Assembly (NCBI GenBank): GCA_019359675.1
Contig: JAHHGX010000084.1
Location: 1-64,000, forward strand
DNA length: 64,000 bases
Origin: Calothrix sp. FI2-JRJ7
Lineage (GTDB): Bacteria; Cyanobacteriota; Cyanobacteriia; Cyanobacteriales; Nostocaceae
Direction of reading: 5' to 3'
Translations under genes and position numbers: made by a program
Notes under the pieces: generated by a model
Told to the model about the DNA's origin: nothing
The model's database searches: none
The model's input: the letters and a program-made list of their open reading frames with translations, nothing else
In this document: positions 1-8,214 of the stretch, one piece after another
How the letters are laid out: each line of letters opens with the position of its first letter
How positions within the stretch are numbered: position 1 is the stretch's first letter

Positions 1-106
1 CTGATTGTCATAAAGCAATACTATTCAGGCGCCTAGCATTATATAACTTGTACCGCTTTGGGTATTGATGGCGCGGCGAAGCCGTGCCGAGACTGATTGT
101 GCCAGT

Positions 107-118
107 TGCGTAAGTCCT
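107..118. repeat. Solo copy of a MITE terminal sequence
   Basis: The 12 bases TGCGTAAGTCCT match the outer terminal inverted repeat of the small mobile element at 53961-54076 (read in the opposite direction). No second end is visible nearby, so this may be a relic, the edge of an element, or chance. The rest of bases 1-190 shows no gene that I can support. Confidence 0.3.
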
Positions 119-191
119 GATTTTAATAGTCTCCGATTAATAGTTTCTTAAAATTAGTTTCTTCTCGTCAGATGATAAAAAATTTGACGAT

Positions 192-389
192 GTGAATTTA
201 TTGTCAGAACACTTCCCAAATTTTAACAAGTTCAAAGCTAATGTCAATATAATAGATACAGATATGTTTGAAGCATTACCTGCCAAAGTACAAGAAGCTA
301 TAAAGGGCGCCTTTGATATATTAGAACGCTCCGATGATGAAGCGCGCGCGATTAATGATGCACTACTTGCTGAAATGCTGGTTGATTAA
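192..389 (+). CDS. Small hypothetical protein (65 aa, GTG start)
   Basis: This short acidic protein starts at GTG. Its C-terminal half is Asp/Glu/Ala rich and looks helical. I do not recognise a family. No strong ribosome binding site is seen, and an upstream ATG at 190 is in another frame. A very stable hairpin follows about 90 bases after the stop, which fits a short monocistronic unit. It could also be the tail of a decayed gene, because the window edge is close. Confidence 0.4.
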   Translation: MNLLSEHFPNFNKFKANVNIIDTDMFEALPAKVQEAIKGAFDILERSDDEARAINDALLAEMLVD

Positions 390-480
390 CGGTGCGTACT
401 CATTTTTTACCAGATTCGCAAACCTGCCTCTGAAATTACTTAAATCATACTCGATATGACTTTATGAAGGTGTTTGAGCC

Positions 481-501
481 GTGACCCCCAAGGGGGGTCA
501 C
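481..501. terminator. Strong GC-rich hairpin
   Basis: GTGACCCCC and GGGGGGTCAC form a nearly perfect stem with a two-base loop, followed a few bases later by a T-rich stretch. It lies between the small gene ending at 389 and the gene starting at 678, and fits a factor-independent terminator for the former. The remaining spacer is AT-rich with no other feature. Confidence 0.55.
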
Positions 502-677
502 GAGCTTAAGTTTTATTAGTAAACAAAATTAAATATTCAAAATATTTCGCGTTTTTTACAACTCCTGCACGGATTGCTATATACGCTACACTGAATAACA
601 TTATCGTCAATCTAGCTCTTCGACATGCTACCGTCCACTGTTTGGTTGCCTTCCCTTGAACGGATACTTCGAGGTTT

Positions 678-1664
678 ATGAATATAGATATTGCTGTTCC
701 GCACTATTTCCCTTTAGATAATGGACGCTATGAAGTCAAACCTGGAATGGCGCCATTAAGTAAATGTTTTGGCAATGGTATAGTAGATAACTATGTATTC
801 CAGATTGATAATACTTTTGTTGACTACCGAACTACAAAACTAGCATCTCGTCAAGAGAGTCTAAACAAATATTTTCAAACTAGTAATTATAGTAATGTAG
901 TTGATGCTGCTGTGATAAAGTTTATTATCAGGCGCCTAACTTACGAACATCCAAATTATTTCCATCTTGAAAAGTTTACTTCGGAAATAGCTTTAAATTG
1001 TCAACTTACTCAAGAAAAGCTATACTTCGATAAAAATTATCATTTACATAAAGTAGATATCCAGAGAGATAATATACTCCCATCTTACACATGTAGTTTA
1101 GATGCATTAGCCGCACAAGTGCAAGAAGATATTACAGTCATTTGTCGTGCTAATAATACAAACTGGGTAGGCGCCATTCATTTATGTTTTCCCAACCATT
1201 GGTCAGCCGAAGATAAAATAGGTAAGGACTTTGCGACAGTTCACGCACCCGTTGCCGGAATTGAAAAAATTAACCAGCGCGCGCAAGCAATTACCAATAC
1301 AATGATTATGCATCAACCAATGGTGCGCTTTGCTTGGGGTTTAAGTACAGACACTCGTCTTAACCATCACCCTCAACCACCATTACATACACCTGCTGAG
1401 GTTTGGGAAGGTAGAAAATTTGATATTGATAATCCTCAGTTATATTTACGAATCGAACGTCAGGTGATTTGGGGGTTACCTGAGTGTGATGCAGCAATTT
1501 TTACAATTAGAACATATTTTAGAGATGTGGCAGAAATTATGCAAGATAGTTGTTTGAGACAAAAATTAGTTTCTGCGATTAAATCTATGAGTTTAGACTC
1601 TTTAATTTACAAAGGTTTAGTAGAAAACCGTGATGATATCATAGCTTGGTTAGAAAAATTTTAA
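678..1664 (+). CDS. DUF3445 / haem-dependent oxidative N-demethylase-like protein
   Basis: This 328-residue protein resembles the DUF3445 family, whose characterised members include a subunit of a haem-dependent oxidative N-demethylase acting on methylated amines. The diagnostic middle section is present around residues 163-230: NWVGAIHLCFPNHW, then a KIG segment, then VHAPVAG, followed by a helix and the RFAWGLSTD segment. The conserved RIERQ stretch and a C-terminal helical end complete a full-length member. The start follows a spacer with no close upstream gene, so it is probably transcribed alone. The substrate cannot be inferred here, because the partner subunits of the characterised enzyme are not nearby. 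Family assignment is fairly secure; the reaction is inferred. Confidence 0.75.
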   Translation: MNIDIAVPHYFPLDNGRYEVKPGMAPLSKCFGNGIVDNYVFQIDNTFVDYRTTKLASRQESLNKYFQTSNYSNVVDAAVIKFIIRRLTYEHPNYFHLEKFTSEIALNCQLTQEKLYFDKNYHLHKVDIQRDNILPSYTCSLDALAAQVQEDITVICRANNTNWVGAIHLCFPNHWSAEDKIGKDFATVHAPVAGIEKINQRAQAITNTMIMHQPMVRFAWGLSTDTRLNHHPQPPLHTPAEVWEGRKFDIDNPQLYLRIERQVIWGLPECDAAIFTIRTYFRDVAEIMQDSCLRQKLVSAIKSMSLDSLIYKGLVENRDDIIAWLEKF

Positions 1665-1923
1665 GTATAAATTACTCAAGTTACTTACAGTGTTTATTAT
1701 TAGGCATAGTATTTATTATACATGTAGTATTCAAGAACCACTCAAGGTTATGAACACCAATTACAGTTGCGCTCACAGATACTATCACTACCCACCAAAT
1801 AGTCCAAGGGTTTCCATAACGCATAAGAAGACAATGAAATTCATGTTTTCATTATAATTTGATGTAAACATAATAACAGTAGTCTTCTTTAGTACGCAAG
1901 CAAGCATAATTATGAGCGTAATT

Positions 1924-2766
1924 TTAAATGCTTTTGTTCTCAAATATATATGGATGTTGTAAAAGCCAGCTATCAATGTCGCTTAAAACTTCTTGTGGTA
2001 TTTCCCACGGAAAAAGGTGTGCAGTATCCAAATAACGTTTAAACTCAGCATTTTTGAGATTATTCGCAGTTTCAAGGCTAGACTCAACAGTAATATGACG
2101 GTCTTCGCTTCCAGCAAGTACTAAACAAGGACATTCGATTTGATGTAAATCTGGTAATTTATTATATCCTCTACCAATTGCATTAAAGAGCGCGCGTGTT
2201 GCAGCACGAGATGTTTGTAAATAAGCTGGGACAGCATTTGATGCAATATATTTATAAGTACTAGGTGTATGCTGTCCAACTAAGTAGCGAAACAAAGATT
2301 TTTTGCCAAATGTCTCAATGTTCCATCGCCAACCTGGTTTTACCATATTTAACAATGCAGCAATACCCGTATAGATATTATCTTGTAAGCTAATTGGTGG
2401 ATGACTACCTCGCGGACGAGCAGAGGTTGCTATTAGCACCAATCCACTAACACGCTCCGGAAACCTCAGCGCTAACTCCATAGCTAAAATACCACCCAAT
2501 GACCATCCCAAAACCAAGCACTTTTTAATTTGATGCTGTTCTAATAAATTTTCCAAGTCGGTTAAGTGGTCATACATATCAAAGTCCCCATTAAAGCGAC
2601 TTTTACCATAACCGCGTAAATCAGGCGCCAAAGTTTGGAAACGGTCGCTCAAATGGTTAGTAAACACCGACATACTGGCGCCAGAACCAGGATGACCATG
2701 CAAACAGAGTACAGGAAAACCCTGACCACGCACATAAGTTTTTAAACGGACAGATTGATAACGCAT
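1924..2766 (-). CDS. Alpha/beta hydrolase
   Basis: This is an alpha/beta-hydrolase-fold enzyme of about 280 residues counted from the ATG at 2766. That start is preferred over the upstream one because the extra 25 residues have no family character. The oxyanion-hole segment LCLHGHPGSG comes first. The nucleophile elbow GWSLGG carries Ser89. The acid-containing segment LVLAGSEDRHI and the catalytic His of TAHLFPWE near the C-terminus follow. This matches the esterase, epoxide-hydrolase-like and haloperoxidase-like branch, so the substrate is open. It lies downstream of the CAP gene on the same strand, separated by a gene remnant, so an operon is uncertain. Confidence 0.85.
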   Translation of the reverse strand: MRYQSVRLKTYVRGQGFPVLCLHGHPGSGASMSVFTNHLSDRFQTLAPDLRGYGKSRFNGDFDMYDHLTDLENLLEQHQIKKCLVLGWSLGGILAMELALRFPERVSGLVLIATSARPRGSHPPISLQDNIYTGIAALLNMVKPGWRWNIETFGKKSLFRYLVGQHTPSTYKYIASNAVPAYLQTSRAATRALFNAIGRGYNKLPDLHQIECPCLVLAGSEDRHITVESSLETANNLKNAEFKRYLDTAHLFPWEIPQEVLSDIDSWLLQHPYIFENKSI

Positions 2767-2874
2767 AACGTAGGGGCGGGTTAACCCAAAATCCTCACTC
2801 TTTACCAGGATATAACTAAACCCGTCCCGAAACCCACCCACCGGAACAAAAGGTGCCGATGGGAGAATTAATCA

Positions 2875-2998
2875 TCAACAACGCGCCAATTCCTGATGCT
2901 GGCGCCACATCAACGATTCAACATCTAGTTGATATTCTTCTGCCAATATTTTCAACTGGGCTAAAACCTGCGCTCTTTCTTCACGGTATTTTGAGAAA
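2875..2998 (-). pseudogene. Remnant of an unidentified coding sequence (about 41 codons)
   Basis: On the minus strand an open frame runs directly from the end of the CAP gene to a TGA at 2875-2877. It encodes a soluble helical peptide containing KYREERAQVLAQLKILAEEY and ending MWRQHQELARC. There is no credible start codon in the stretch. It looks like the C-terminal end of a gene whose front has been lost. The parent family is not recognised. Confidence 0.4.
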
Positions 2999-3691
2999 TT
3001 AACTAATTTTGTTTACATATCCACCTGCATAATCAATCACACACATTTGTCTGTAAGTTGAATGAATACCAAAAGCAACTCCCGCTAATTTGAATTTAGG
3101 GTTATATATATTAGTTCTGTGACCTCGGTCTGGAACTCCGTCATCGATAATTAATTGCATCACAATATCTTGGGCAGTAGGAGAACCGTAACTGATATTT
3201 TCTCCAGCTATAACTTGCCAGTTACCATAGCGTTGCATCCGTTCAAAAGGGTTACTGCCATCACTGCCTGTATGACCTGTAATACCTTTGGCGCCTTGAT
3301 CTTTAACATGGTCGCGTGCGGCAAGTGACAAACCTTTAGATACACTCAAAGCAGGTACAGGAGAGACTTTTTTAAGATATTGAATAGCCTCATCTACAGC
3401 TTTAACTCCCTCTGTTGTTTGCAAGTAGAGATTAGATGATAATTTAACTCGTTTACCTTCAAAACGCTTTTTATAGTTTTCTAACACGGTTACATAAGCT
3501 ACTGGGTTAGTGCGAGCTTTGTTCATTTCTACAATGACTTGTTGTTCCAAACGCGATAAGTCACTTTCGTTAACCGGAACACCAGGGTCACTAGGTTGTA
3601 TAGATATGGGAAAATCAGGTTGCAGCACAATTTGACATGAAGAAAAAAGTAAGCTGATAGGGGTAAATACCCAAGGAAGTATCCGACGCAT
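2999..3691 (-). CDS. CAP-domain (SCP-like) extracellular protein, copy 1
   Basis: This 230-residue secreted protein has an N-terminal hydrophobic signal segment ending in a Cys (LLFSSC), which may be a weak lipobox. A CAP/SCP domain follows from about residue 50. It has EMNKARTNP at the start of the domain, the RDHVKDQG helix, the [14 protein letters not shown] segment, ENISYG, and the RGHRTNI motif with the CAP cavity His. CAP proteins of bacteria are exported and their activity is mostly unknown. A close paralogue lies at 4981-5709 and a decayed third copy at 5835-5936, so this locus expanded by duplication. Confidence 0.85.
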   Translation of the reverse strand: MRRILPWVFTPISLLFSSCQIVLQPDFPISIQPSDPGVPVNESDLSRLEQQVIVEMNKARTNPVAYVTVLENYKKRFEGKRVKLSSNLYLQTTEGVKAVDEAIQYLKKVSPVPALSVSKGLSLAARDHVKDQGAKGITGHTGSDGSNPFERMQRYGNWQVIAGENISYGSPTAQDIVMQLIIDDGVPDRGHRTNIYNPKFKLAGVAFGIHSTYRQMCVIDYAGGYVNKIS

Positions 3692-3927
3692 TGGTGTTAT
3701 CTAAGAACTCAATACATGTATTCTAGATAAATTCACTCTGTGACATCTCGTACAATTGCTTATTAACTACAAGTGCAAGCTATAAATTTCCGAATATCTC
3801 TGATGCGAGGTTTCACCGACACGGCTAACCTCCGGCACTGGAAAACTACTGAATATACTAGTTTTGAGTAGATTATTTCAGGTTATTTGTAGGTGGCGCC
3901 AATCGTTTCATTCATTAGTACTAAAGT

Positions 3928-4782
3928 TTATAAAGTTCCTTCTGTAGCTTTTTTAACTGCTTCTGCGGCAATCCTTGCAACCTCAGCCATTCTCGCTGCT
4001 TCTTCTTCGGCAATTCTTACGACCTCCGCAACTCTCACTGCTTCTGCTTCTTCTACAGCAATTCTTGTTTCCTGTAAAACTCTTATTAGCTCTACTTCTT
4101 CTTCTATAGTAATTCTTGTTTTCTGTACAACTGTAGCTGCTTGTGCTTCTGCGGCAATTCTTATTTCCTCAGCCATGAGAGCTGCTTTTTCTGCTACTCT
4201 TACTGCTTCAGAAGCTGCATTTCTTGTTACCTCAGCAACTCGAAGTTGCTCAACTGTACCACCAAATAGATGTTGCATTGCTTGTTCTACATCTTGAAGC
4301 GGATACATAATTTTAAGAATTTGTTCTATTACTTTGGCACCTTGAGCATAAATGTTTTTTAGCACCTTTCCTGTATAAGTCGCGCTCATTCCAACTTCTT
4401 GAGAAGCTTTGGCTGTTATAACACTATCCATCGTTGGAAGAGAAAGCTCTATTAACTCGTAAGGAATATGTTCTAAGCAAGATATATATTTTGTTAACTT
4501 AGCGCGCGTTGCTCCTGATGCTTTTTGCCGTAGCCAATTTGAAGCTACCCATTTCATTGTAGGGTCAGTTTCAAGAAACAGGAACTCGTATATTCGCTTT
4601 AATCCTTCTTCGTTATCTTCAAGCGCATTACTTAATTCTTCTAATTTTATCATTAATGAACTATTCCGAAGCCGATGCTTGATACCTTCAGCTCCACCTA
4701 GTACAACCGCATTGTATGGAGTATTTGGAACTTGGCTATTTCCTAAAACTGCATCATCAGGTTTTGGCCTATACATCGACAT
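3928..4782 (-). CDS. Coiled-coil protein with cyanobacterial KPDDAVLG leader
   Basis: This 284-residue protein starts with a KPDDAVLG segment followed by VVLGGAEGIKHRL and a short helical, HEAT-like unit. That leader is one I associate with several cyanobacterial multidomain proteins. Residues from about 170 to the end form an Ala/Glu/Val-rich coiled coil with repeated RVAE, RIAEE and RIAAEA units, so the DNA is repetitive. No signal peptide or membrane segment is seen. It sits between two CAP genes on the same strand. The opposite strand carries an open frame only because the coiled-coil codons are biased. The function is unknown; a structural or scaffold role is a guess. Confidence 0.6.
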   Translation of the reverse strand: MSMYRPKPDDAVLGNSQVPNTPYNAVVLGGAEGIKHRLRNSSLMIKLEELSNALEDNEEGLKRIYEFLFLETDPTMKWVASNWLRQKASGATRAKLTKYISCLEHIPYELIELSLPTMDSVITAKASQEVGMSATYTGKVLKNIYAQGAKVIEQILKIMYPLQDVEQAMQHLFGGTVEQLRVAEVTRNAASEAVRVAEKAALMAEEIRIAAEAQAATVVQKTRITIEEEVELIRVLQETRIAVEEAEAVRVAEVVRIAEEEAARMAEVARIAAEAVKKATEGTL

Positions 4783-4940
4783 AAATTGTTTAACCGTTTT
4801 GCTCTTACTACTTTCTCAATAAACGGTTTTATCCAAATTAGACATTATCTTTACAAAAATTTACTTTTTCTGGGAAATAAGAACAGGCGCCTGAACAGTG
4901 ACGCTGTTTCCAAGACCAAACCACATCCAGAAGTTTATGA

Positions 4941-4962
4941 GACGCTCCTGAACCGGAGCGTC
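4941..4962. terminator. Hairpin after CAP copy 2
   Basis: GACGCTCC and GGAGCGTC form an 8-bp perfect stem with a 6-base loop, 19 bases past the stop codon of the minus-strand CAP gene. No long T-run follows, so it may protect the 3' end of the message as well as terminate it. Confidence 0.45.
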
Positions 4963-4980
4963 TGTACACAGAGAGAATTT

Positions 4981-5709
4981 TTATTTATCTTTAAATCCAC
5001 CAGCATAAGTGATGACACACATTTTGCCGTATTTAGCATGATTCCCAAACGCGACCCCAGAAACTTTGAAATTAGGGTTAAAGATATTTTTACGGTGTCC
5101 TCTATCTGGCACACCATCATCGATAACTAGCTGCATAACAATATCTTGGGCAGTTGCAGGCCCGTAACTGATATTCTCACCTGCGGTAGTTTGCCACTTA
5201 CCATATTTAGTAATACGAGAAAAAGGACTACTACCGTTGCTACCATTATGACCTATTGAACCTTTGGGTCCTTGGTCTTTTACATGGTCTTTGGCGCCAA
5301 GCGACATTCCTCTTGAAGCAGATAAGGTGCCCATTGGACGTTGTGACTTTAAAAATGCAATTGCTTCATCAACTGCCCTTGTTCCTTCTTGAGTCACCAA
5401 AAATGAATTGTTTCCAATTTTGACTTTATTACCTTGGAAGCGTTTGCGGTAATTTTCGAGAATTGGAAGGTACGATTTAGGGTTTGTGCGTATCTTGTTC
5501 GTTTCCGCAATAACCTGTGATTCAATTGATGAGAGGTAGTTAGCGCTTGCTATCAAAGTGGGGCTAGCAAGTTGATTGGCTTTGACGGTAACAGGCAGCG
5601 CACTTGATGTAGACTTAGCTTCAGATGAATCAGATTGTAACAACTGTGGAACACTTGTAAATATTAAAGCAATGGGAAAAAACATCCAAAACTTTGACCG
5701 ATGTATCAT
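4981..5709 (-). CDS. CAP-domain (SCP-like) extracellular protein, copy 2
   Basis: This 242-residue protein is a paralogue of the CAP protein at 2999-3691. It has an N-terminal signal peptide (hydrophobic [15 protein letters not shown] segment), then a Ser/Thr/Ala-rich linker, then the CAP domain. The conserved marks recur: [43 protein letters not shown] and the end segment MCVITYAGG. The two copies share most of the CAP domain but have different signal regions. A hairpin lies just downstream of the stop. It is expected to act outside the cytoplasmic membrane; biochemical activity is unknown. Confidence 0.85.
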   Translation of the reverse strand: MIHRSKFWMFFPIALIFTSVPQLLQSDSSEAKSTSSALPVTVKANQLASPTLIASANYLSSIESQVIAETNKIRTNPKSYLPILENYRKRFQGNKVKIGNNSFLVTQEGTRAVDEAIAFLKSQRPMGTLSASRGMSLGAKDHVKDQGPKGSIGHNGSNGSSPFSRITKYGKWQTTAGENISYGPATAQDIVMQLVIDDGVPDRGHRKNIFNPNFKVSGVAFGNHAKYGKMCVITYAGGFKDK

Positions 5710-5834
5710 ATAACCTCTTAAAAGTACTCACACTGAGTTATTTATATACAAGTCTTTGACTGTATATATAGAGAAATTGTTTCTTGAAACTTCCTATTCA
5801 TAAGGTTGAGACTTAGCTTCATCAAACACTCAAT

Positions 5835-5936
5835 CTAAGTAATATTACAGATATTTATGTATACATAATAATTACTAAACGCGACAGCAGTGACCTTAAA
5901 GTCAAGATTAAACATATTTTTATATTGTCCATGTCA
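5835..5936 (-). pseudogene. Decayed third CAP-domain gene (3' fragment)
   Basis: On the minus strand the frame reads GQYKNMFNLDFKVTAVAFSN before drifting to a stop at 5835. It aligns with the [20 protein letters not shown] segment of the CAP gene at 4981-5709. A TGA lies in frame two codons upstream of the Gly codon, and the normal C-terminal part is lost. It is therefore a degenerate remnant lying directly upstream of the intact copy. Confidence 0.6.
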
Positions 5937-5976
5937 AACTAAATCTGGTTCGATATTTCTTTGGGAGAGATAAATT

Positions 5977-6882
5977 ATGCTAGCTTCAACAAGGGATTTG
6001 CTAGAAACCGCGCGCAGGAACGTTTACGCAATCGGCGCCTTCAATATATATAATCTGGAAGGGGTCAAAGCAGTAGTGCAAGCAGCCGAAACTCTCTCAA
6101 GTCCCGCGATGCTACAAATTCACCCTGGTTCACTCAAATTTGGTGGTACAGCGTTAGTGTCACTTTGCATGGAAGCAGCACGCACATCAAAAGTACCAAT
6201 TTCAGTACACTTAGACCACAGTACTTCAGCAAGTGCAATTCAACAAGCATTAAGTGCTGGAATGACCTCAGTAATGGCAGACGGTTCACCGTTACCCTAC
6301 ACAGAGAATTTAACCTTTACCAAACAGATAACCGAATTAGCGCATTCAAGAGGCGCCGCAGTCGAAGCAGAAATTGGTAGAATTAGCGGTAGCGAAGATG
6401 GAATGACCGTTGAAGAAAAAGAAGCTTTGATGACCGACCCCGACCAAGCAGTAGAATTTGTCGCAGCTACAAAAGTAGACTTTTTAGCAGTGACTATCGG
6501 TAATGTACACGGAGAATATAAAAGCAAACCAAGACTTGACTTTCCGCGATTAGTTCGTATCCGCAAAAATATTGATATTCCCCTAGTATTGCACGGCGCC
6601 TCTGGTTTACCACCAGAAATGATAAGTAAATCAATAGAACTAGGTGTATGTAAATTTAACGTCAATACAGAAGTACGACAAGCCTACGTACAAAACCTAA
6701 AAAAAGATTTAAGTACTTCAAAAAGTCCCGACCTAGTAGACTTAATGCAAAATGCAATTAGTGCAATGCAATCTGTGATAAGTGAAAAAATACAACTTTT
6801 TGGTTCCGCTGGTAAAGCCCATTTACATGAATCCCCTTACGCGAGTATGCTAGCTGCAAACGGTAATTTGCAACGGATGTAA
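5977..6882 (+). CDS. Class II ketose-bisphosphate aldolase
   Basis: This zinc-dependent class II aldolase of 301 residues belongs to the fructose-/tagatose-bisphosphate aldolase family (GatY/KbaY/Fba type), catalysing reversible aldol cleavage of a ketose bisphosphate. Visible marks are the metal/catalytic segment HLDHSTS (Gly of the usual HLDHG replaced by Ser), MADGSPLPYTENL, EAEIGRISGSEDG, the zinc-ligand segment GNVHGEY, and LHGASGLP with the phosphate-binding end FNVNTE. The start is supported by GGGAGAG about 10 bases upstream. The last codons and stop (CGG ATG TAA) are formed by a dispersed ACGGATG-type repeat. Which bisphosphate is used cannot be decided; this is not the long cyanobacterial FbaA form. 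Confidence 0.85.
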   Translation: MLASTRDLLETARRNVYAIGAFNIYNLEGVKAVVQAAETLSSPAMLQIHPGSLKFGGTALVSLCMEAARTSKVPISVHLDHSTSASAIQQALSAGMTSVMADGSPLPYTENLTFTKQITELAHSRGAAVEAEIGRISGSEDGMTVEEKEALMTDPDQAVEFVAATKVDFLAVTIGNVHGEYKSKPRLDFPRLVRIRKNIDIPLVLHGASGLPPEMISKSIELGVCKFNVNTEVRQAYVQNLKKDLSTSKSPDLVDLMQNAISAMQSVISEKIQLFGSAGKAHLHESPYASMLAANGNLQRM

Positions 6883-6897
6883 CGGATAGTTGATTTA
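6873..6897. repeat. AACGGATG-type dispersed repeat overlapping the aldolase stop
   Basis: The bases CAACGGATGTAACGGATAGT followed by TGATTT recur almost unchanged at 30794-30831, and a relative lies inside the kinase gene at 52337-52366. Here the repeat supplies the last codons and TAA stop of the aldolase. Confidence 0.6.
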
Positions 6898-6976
6898 ATA
6901 TAAGGCGCCTATTCAGTAATACTCCCTGGCGCCTACAATAATTGTTTAAACTAGTATTAAATTTTAGCATTGCGAT

Positions 6977-7876
6977 ATGATAGACTCGTTCTCATTATAT
7001 ATTGATAGGTCGGATTCGCAACAGCACCTCAATTCACATTCATTGCTCATTTCTGGATTAAAGCAATTCCTTGAACAATTTAAGTTTCCATTTTTTACTG
7101 ATAAATTTATAGGAGCTATTCGATATCGCGTCTATGAAGTTGGTGGAACAAGGTCAAGTATTGAAAACCTAGAGGTATATAAGAAGTCAGGTGAATCCTT
7201 TTTTATAAAGCTTGTAATTAAAGGTTCAGAAGGTATAATTTCTACCTCGTACAAGCTGACAGTCGAAGATATAGTATCGTTTCCAGTAGCTAGTCAAGCA
7301 CTTTTAACAACTGAGCAATTAGCAATTAGTCTTTTATTACCTTTAGATGAACTAAAAATAATTGACTTCCTGCGCGAACCTGACATTTGGAAGATGAGGG
7401 GTATGCCTTATTCGCCTGTTGAAAATATTCATTCTACTTACCAAAACCACTATGATTCAGTTTTTTGGGACAAGTACTATTTTGCTCTCCGAACACGCAT
7501 AAGCAATGAACCAATCGGTTTTATTGGGTTTTACCAACTCGAACGACCTGATTTAATCACCCTTGTTATTAGCCAAACCCGTTATGAACCAGTCAAGTTA
7601 AGCTATGCTCTCTCTAAAACGTATTGGGGGCAAGGTCTTATGTCTGAAGCGCTTGCTGTTTGTGTCCCCTGGTTTGTTAAAAGTCAGAATGTGCGCGAAC
7701 TAGTAGCATTTGTAGAGTTTAACAACCACGGTTCTCGCCATCTACTGTCTAAGCTTGGACTACAAGACTATGGACTTTTGCAAAACTCTACATCCAATGC
7801 TGACCCGGAAAATATTTATCGATTTGTAGTCTACAAAAGCTCAATCCCAAAAAGCAAAGCCAACAATCCTCAATAA
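6977..7876 (+). CDS. GNAT-family N-acetyltransferase with extra N-terminal region
   Basis: This 299-residue protein has a C-terminal RimJ/RimL-type acetyltransferase domain from about residue 115. It contains EQLAISLLLPLDELKIIDFL at the domain entry, IGFIGFY as the central strand, SKTYWGQGLMSEAL as the acetyl-CoA binding turn (a variant of the usual GxGxxxEA loop), and VEFNNHGSRHLLSKLG near the end. The first 110 residues have no feature I recognise and could contribute to substrate recognition. It follows the aldolase at 94 bases and may be co-transcribed. Transfer of an acetyl group to a small molecule or protein N-terminus is expected; the substrate is unknown. Confidence 0.75.
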   Translation: MIDSFSLYIDRSDSQQHLNSHSLLISGLKQFLEQFKFPFFTDKFIGAIRYRVYEVGGTRSSIENLEVYKKSGESFFIKLVIKGSEGIISTSYKLTVEDIVSFPVASQALLTTEQLAISLLLPLDELKIIDFLREPDIWKMRGMPYSPVENIHSTYQNHYDSVFWDKYYFALRTRISNEPIGFIGFYQLERPDLITLVISQTRYEPVKLSYALSKTYWGQGLMSEALAVCVPWFVKSQNVRELVAFVEFNNHGSRHLLSKLGLQDYGLLQNSTSNADPENIYRFVVYKSSIPKSKANNPQ

Positions 7877-7953
7877 CAAGCAATAGAAAATCAGAATATT
7901 TAAACCGTTTGATACAAATACTTACGCCTGTTGAGTTATTGTCCAATAGTGAA

Positions 7954-7983
7954 GTACTACTGGTTTAAGTTAACGAGTAGTAC
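7954..7983. repeat. GTACTACTGG hairpin repeat, copy 1
   Basis: This 30-base imperfect palindrome starts GTACTACTGGTT and ends GAGTAGTAC, followed by CAAAAAA. It belongs to a family of six found only between 7.9 and 13.4 kb in this window. It sits in the spacer after the acetyltransferase gene and could terminate or stabilise that transcript. Confidence 0.8.
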
Positions 7984-8045
7984 CAAAAAAGGTAATTATA
8001 GCAATAATAATTCAAATGAACTATTAAGTCTCAACAATAGCAATG

Positions 8046-8183
8046 TTAAAGTTGTTGGCAAAAAGCTGCACCATCAGCGCGATTAAGAAACTTAGACTCC
8101 TCTACAACTCCAATTGCGACACCGCGTACATCAGCATAGGTACTTTTTTGAGTCTTGACCCCGTGAATAAAAAAAATAAGCAT
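8046..8183 (-). CDS. Small ORF or truncated alpha/beta-hydrolase start (45 aa)
   Basis: An ATG at 8183 opens a 45-codon frame starting MLIFFIHGVKTQ, which resembles the first strand and HG oxyanion turn of an alpha/beta hydrolase. It then continues with a differently styled stretch (GVAIGVVEESKFLNRADG) and stops. It starts 31 bases after the GTPase stop on the same strand, without a visible ribosome binding site. The join of two unlike halves suggests an internal deletion in a longer gene rather than a working small protein. No family can be named with confidence. Confidence 0.4.
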   Translation of the reverse strand: MLIFFIHGVKTQKSTYADVRGVAIGVVEESKFLNRADGAAFCQQL

Positions 8184-8214
8184 AATAAATAATTTATGAT
8201 TAAACCGTTTTTAT

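Noticed and set aside
3893-4297. A 134-codon plus-strand frame rich in Ala/Ser/Thr/Ile
   Set aside because: It is antisense to the coiled-coil gene and exists only because that gene's repetitive codons leave the opposite strand open; no start signal or family.
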